7,361 nucleotides of DNA from Pseudomonadota bacterium (GTDB lineage: Bacteria > Myxococcota_A > UBA796 > SXON01). Positions 5,515 through 7,361 of the stretch are shown one piece after another (the stretch's first letter is position 1; each line of letters opens with the position of its first letter). Location of the stretch: positions 1 to 7,361 of the forward strand of contig SXOM01000633.1 in NCBI GenBank assembly GCA_005776735.1, given 5' to 3'. Position numbers and translations under genes: made by a program. The notes under the pieces were generated by a model that ran no database searches, was not told the DNA's origin, and saw only the letters and a program-made list of their open reading frames with translations.

Positions 5515-5802
5515 ATGGACCGCGCCGCCGCCCTGAAGCTCTTGGAGTCGCAGCACCGATTCCCGTCCGACCACGCGTTCCACGTGATCGTCCGCGGCGA
5601 TCCTGACGATGTTGCGCACGTCACCGCGGCGGTGATCGCGCACGGGGCGCTGGAGGCCCTGGGCGAGCGCCTGCGGGCGGTGCCTTCCGCGCAGGGGCGC
5701 TACCTGTCGTTGCGCTTGTCCCTGCCCTGCGCCGACGCCGAGGCCGTGCTCGAGTGGTACGGGCTCTTCGCGCGCCTCGAGCGGGTGGTCCGCTACTTCT
5801 GA
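5515..5802 (+). CDS. DUF493 (YbeD-like) family protein
   Basis: This 95-residue soluble protein fits the DUF493 family in length and pattern: LLESQHRFPSDHAFHVIVRG (9-28) at the N-terminus, then VPSAQGRYLSLRLSLPC (56-72), which corresponds to the conserved 'S..G.Y.S' strand, then AEAVLEWYGLFARLERVVRYF at the end. The fold is a small ACT-like alpha/beta sandwich; E. coli YbeD belongs here and its role is not firmly known, so a ligand-sensing role is only inference. The frame is open upstream to a possible start at 5476, but that would overlap the hydroxylase gene and add a non-family tail, so ATG 5515 is chosen. It is probably co-transcribed with the hydroxylase gene (gap 8 bases). Confidence 0.87.
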   Translation: MDRAAALKLLESQHRFPSDHAFHVIVRGDPDDVAHVTAAVIAHGALEALGERLRAVPSAQGRYLSLRLSLPCADAEAVLEWYGLFARLERVVRYF

Positions 5803-5816
5803 GGCCGCTTCCGGCC
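5803..5816. terminator. Short hairpin between convergent genes
   Basis: The 16-base gap between two convergent stop codons contains GGCCG-CTTC-CGGCC, a 5-bp GC stem with a 4-base loop. Its position suggests a bidirectional terminator or transcript-end stabiliser. No T-run follows on either strand and the stem is short, so termination strength is doubtful. Confidence 0.35.
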
Positions 5817-5818
5817 GC

Positions 5819-7361
5819 TCACGAGCTGCAGGACAACGCCGAGCAGCCCGCCTTGTCGCGGGCCCAGTCGGGGCGACGGCCGGCCAGGCGCGCGTGTCCG
5901 GACTGGACCGTGTACGGGCGCCGGAGGACGTCGAGCAGCCGCTCGACCGCGCCGATGTCGCCGCCCTCGACCGCCTCGATCACCTCCTGCACCACCCAGT
6001 TTCGGGGGACGATCCACGGGTTTGCCTGGTTCATCCCCGCGGTGCGGGCCGCCGCGTCGCTCGCGCCCGCCCGGACCGTCCACGCCGCGAGCCACCCCGC
6101 CCAGCGGGCGCGTAGCGTGGCGTCGGGCGGCGTGTAGAACGCCCCCTCGATCGCGGCGAAGCGGTCGCCCTCGCGCGGAACGTCGGCCAACGCCCGGAAG
6201 AGCAGGGTCCAGTCCGTCTCGACGAGCGCCATCAGCCCGAAGAGCTCCCCCACGAGCGCATCGTCGCGCTCGGACAGCTCGAGGCCCAGCTTGGCGCCGA
6301 GGGCGGCGCGCCACTCGCGCGCGTAGTGGTCCGGGTAGCGCGCCAGGCACGCGTCGAGCGCGGGGGCGTCGATCCCCAGCGGCAGGAGCGCCCGGCCGAG
6401 CCGCGCGAGGTTCCAATGCCCGACGGCCGGCTGTTGCCGCCACCGGTAGCGCCCCTCCCGGTAGTCGGTCGTGTTCGGGGTGAAGTCGGGGTCGAACGGG
6501 TCGAGCCACCCGTAAGGCCCGTAGTCGATGGTGACGCCGAGGATCGACAGGTTGTCGGTGTTCATCACCCCGTGCACGAACCCGAGGGCCATCCACCGGG
6601 CGATCATCGACGCCGTGCGGCGGGACACCTCGTCCAACCACGCGGCGACCCCGGCCGCGTCGCGCAGGTGGTGGTCGGGGAAGTGCACCGCCACCACATG
6701 CTCCGCCAGCGCCCGGAGCAGGTCGTTCTCGCGTCGCGACGCGGGGAGCTCGAAGTTGCCGAAGCGCACGAAGGTCGGCGCGACGCGGGTCACGATGGCA
6801 CCGGGCTCGGCGCGGGCGCGACCGTCGTAGAACATGTCGCGCACCACCGGCTCGCCGGTCGCGACCAGCGCAAGCGCCCGGGTCGTCGGCACCCCGAGGT
6901 GGTGCATCGCCTCGGAGCAGATGAACTCGCGGATCGACGACCGCAAGACCGCGCGCCCGTCGGCGGTCCGCGAGTAGGGCGTCGGCCCCGCCCCCTTGAG
7001 CTGCACCTCGAAGGTGCCGCCCGGCCCCGTCAGCTCGCCGAGCCCGATCGCCCGCCCGTCGCCGAGCTGGCCGGCCCAGACGCCGACCTGGTGGCCGCCG
7101 TAGCCGGCCGCAACCGGGGCGGCGCCGGCGGGGACCCGGCTCCCGCCGAGGACGTCGACCGCGGGGCCGGTGGCCGCGGGTCGGGAGACCCCGAGGAGTA
7201 CCGCCACCTCGTCCGACCACGCCAGGAGCGTGGGGTGGCGCACCGGGGTGGGCGTCACCGCCGACCACGCGGCGCCGCGCACCTCGCGCGGCCACGGGGA
7301 GGCGTCGGCGTCGCCTGGGAGCGCGGAGACGAAGCGGGCGCCGAAGGTCACCTGGTCCAGG
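5819..7361 (-). CDS. selO: Protein adenylyltransferase SelO (UPF0061/YdiU), 5' end just outside the window
   Basis: SelO is a pseudokinase-fold enzyme that transfers AMP from ATP to Ser, Thr or Tyr of target proteins and is linked to redox stress. The frame is open to the right edge; at least 513 residues are present. GTG 7351 could be a start, but the preceding codons (Leu-Asp-Gln) continue the typical 'LDQ.TF..RFV..LPGD' N-terminus, so the true start probably lies beyond the window. Numbered from 7351: YGGHQVGVWAGQLGDGRAI (84-102), LKGAGPTPYSR with Lys119, DGRAVLRSSIRE (131-142), and MNTDN with Asp266-Asn267 followed by DYG Asp276, matching the ten-residue spacing of the catalytic and metal residues in known SelO proteins. 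The C-terminus CSALSCSS has the cysteine that aligns with selenocysteine in human SELENOO. The activation-loop cysteine of E. coli YdiU is replaced by Pro292. Confidence 0.95.
   Translation of the reverse strand, partial: LDQVTFGARFVSALPGDADASPWPREVRGAAWSAVTPTPVRHPTLLAWSDEVAVLLGVSRPAATGPAVDVLGGSRVPAGAAPVAAGYGGHQVGVWAGQLGDGRAIGLGELTGPGGTFEVQLKGAGPTPYSRTADGRAVLRSSIREFICSEAMHHLGVPTTRALALVATGEPVVRDMFYDGRARAEPGAIVTRVAPTFVRFGNFELPASRRENDLLRALAEHVVAVHFPDHHLRDAAGVAAWLDEVSRRTASMIARWMALGFVHGVMNTDNLSILGVTIDYGPYGWLDPFDPDFTPNTTDYREGRYRWRQQPAVGHWNLARLGRALLPLGIDAPALDACLARYPDHYAREWRAALGAKLGLELSERDDALVGELFGLMALVETDWTLLFRALADVPREGDRFAAIEGAFYTPPDATLRARWAGWLAAWTVRAGASDAAARTAGMNQANPWIVPRNWVVQEVIEAVEGGDIGAVERLLDVLRRPYTVQSGHARLAGRRPDWARDKAGCSALSCSS

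Noticed and set aside
5793..7295. Roughly 500-codon minus-strand open frame parallel to selO
   Set aside because: It is a frame-shifted Arg/Pro/Gly-rich reading of selO, whose true frame has all family motifs.
1..7361. tRNA, rRNA, CRISPR arrays, insertion sequences, integrases, toxin-antitoxin pairs
   Set aside because: No matching structure, repeat array or protein motif was seen on either strand.

Overview
The window is very GC-rich chromosomal DNA (roughly 70% or more by eye) in which almost every base is coding. GTG starts are common, and no insertion sequence, phage gene, tRNA, rRNA or CRISPR array is visible. The gene set (SelO, a DUF493/YbeD-like protein, an AlgI-like MBOAT acyltransferase, and a secreted protein with a Gly-Asp-Leu-x-Gly-Asp-Gly calcium-loop-like motif) suggests a high-GC Gram-negative bacterium. 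A Myxococcota-type (former Deltaproteobacteria) source is my best guess, but the sequence alone does not settle it.

Layout. From 4944 down to 1, six genes lie head to tail on the minus strand: a radical SAM protein (4944-4057), a secreted protein joined to it by a TGATG overlap (4057-3398), cytidylate kinase cmk (3353-2691), an MBOAT O-acyltransferase whose GTG start directly follows the cmk stop (2690-1275), a membrane protein with two bacterial PH domains (1189-314), and the 5' end of a polytopic membrane protein resembling GT-C glycosyltransferases (302 to the window edge). Gaps are -1, 44, 0, 85 and 11 bases, so much of this is probably one transcription unit, perhaps with a break in the 85-base gap. 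On the plus strand, starting only 22 bases from the radical SAM start, lie an aspartyl/asparaginyl beta-hydroxylase-like protein (4967-5506) and a DUF493 protein (5515-5802). They converge, across a 16-base gap, on selO (minus strand, 5819 to the right edge, 5' end just missing).

How the genes may fit together. cmk and selO are housekeeping or stress genes. MBOAT, the PH protein and the GT-C-like protein look like an envelope or polysaccharide set. The most unusual part is the divergent radical SAM / 2OG-type hydroxylase pair with a secreted protein coupled to the radical SAM gene. Both enzyme families modify proteins or peptides in known systems, so a small protein-modification module is possible, but this is inference.

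Non-gene signals worth noting: a symmetric GGGTTATCCC core exactly in the middle of the 22-base divergent gap; a 70-base, roughly 50% GC rare-codon island over the conserved core of the MBOAT gene; rare codons at the radical SAM cysteine motif; a G-quadruplex-type run in the PH gene; and a SelO that lacks the activation-loop cysteine known from E. coli.
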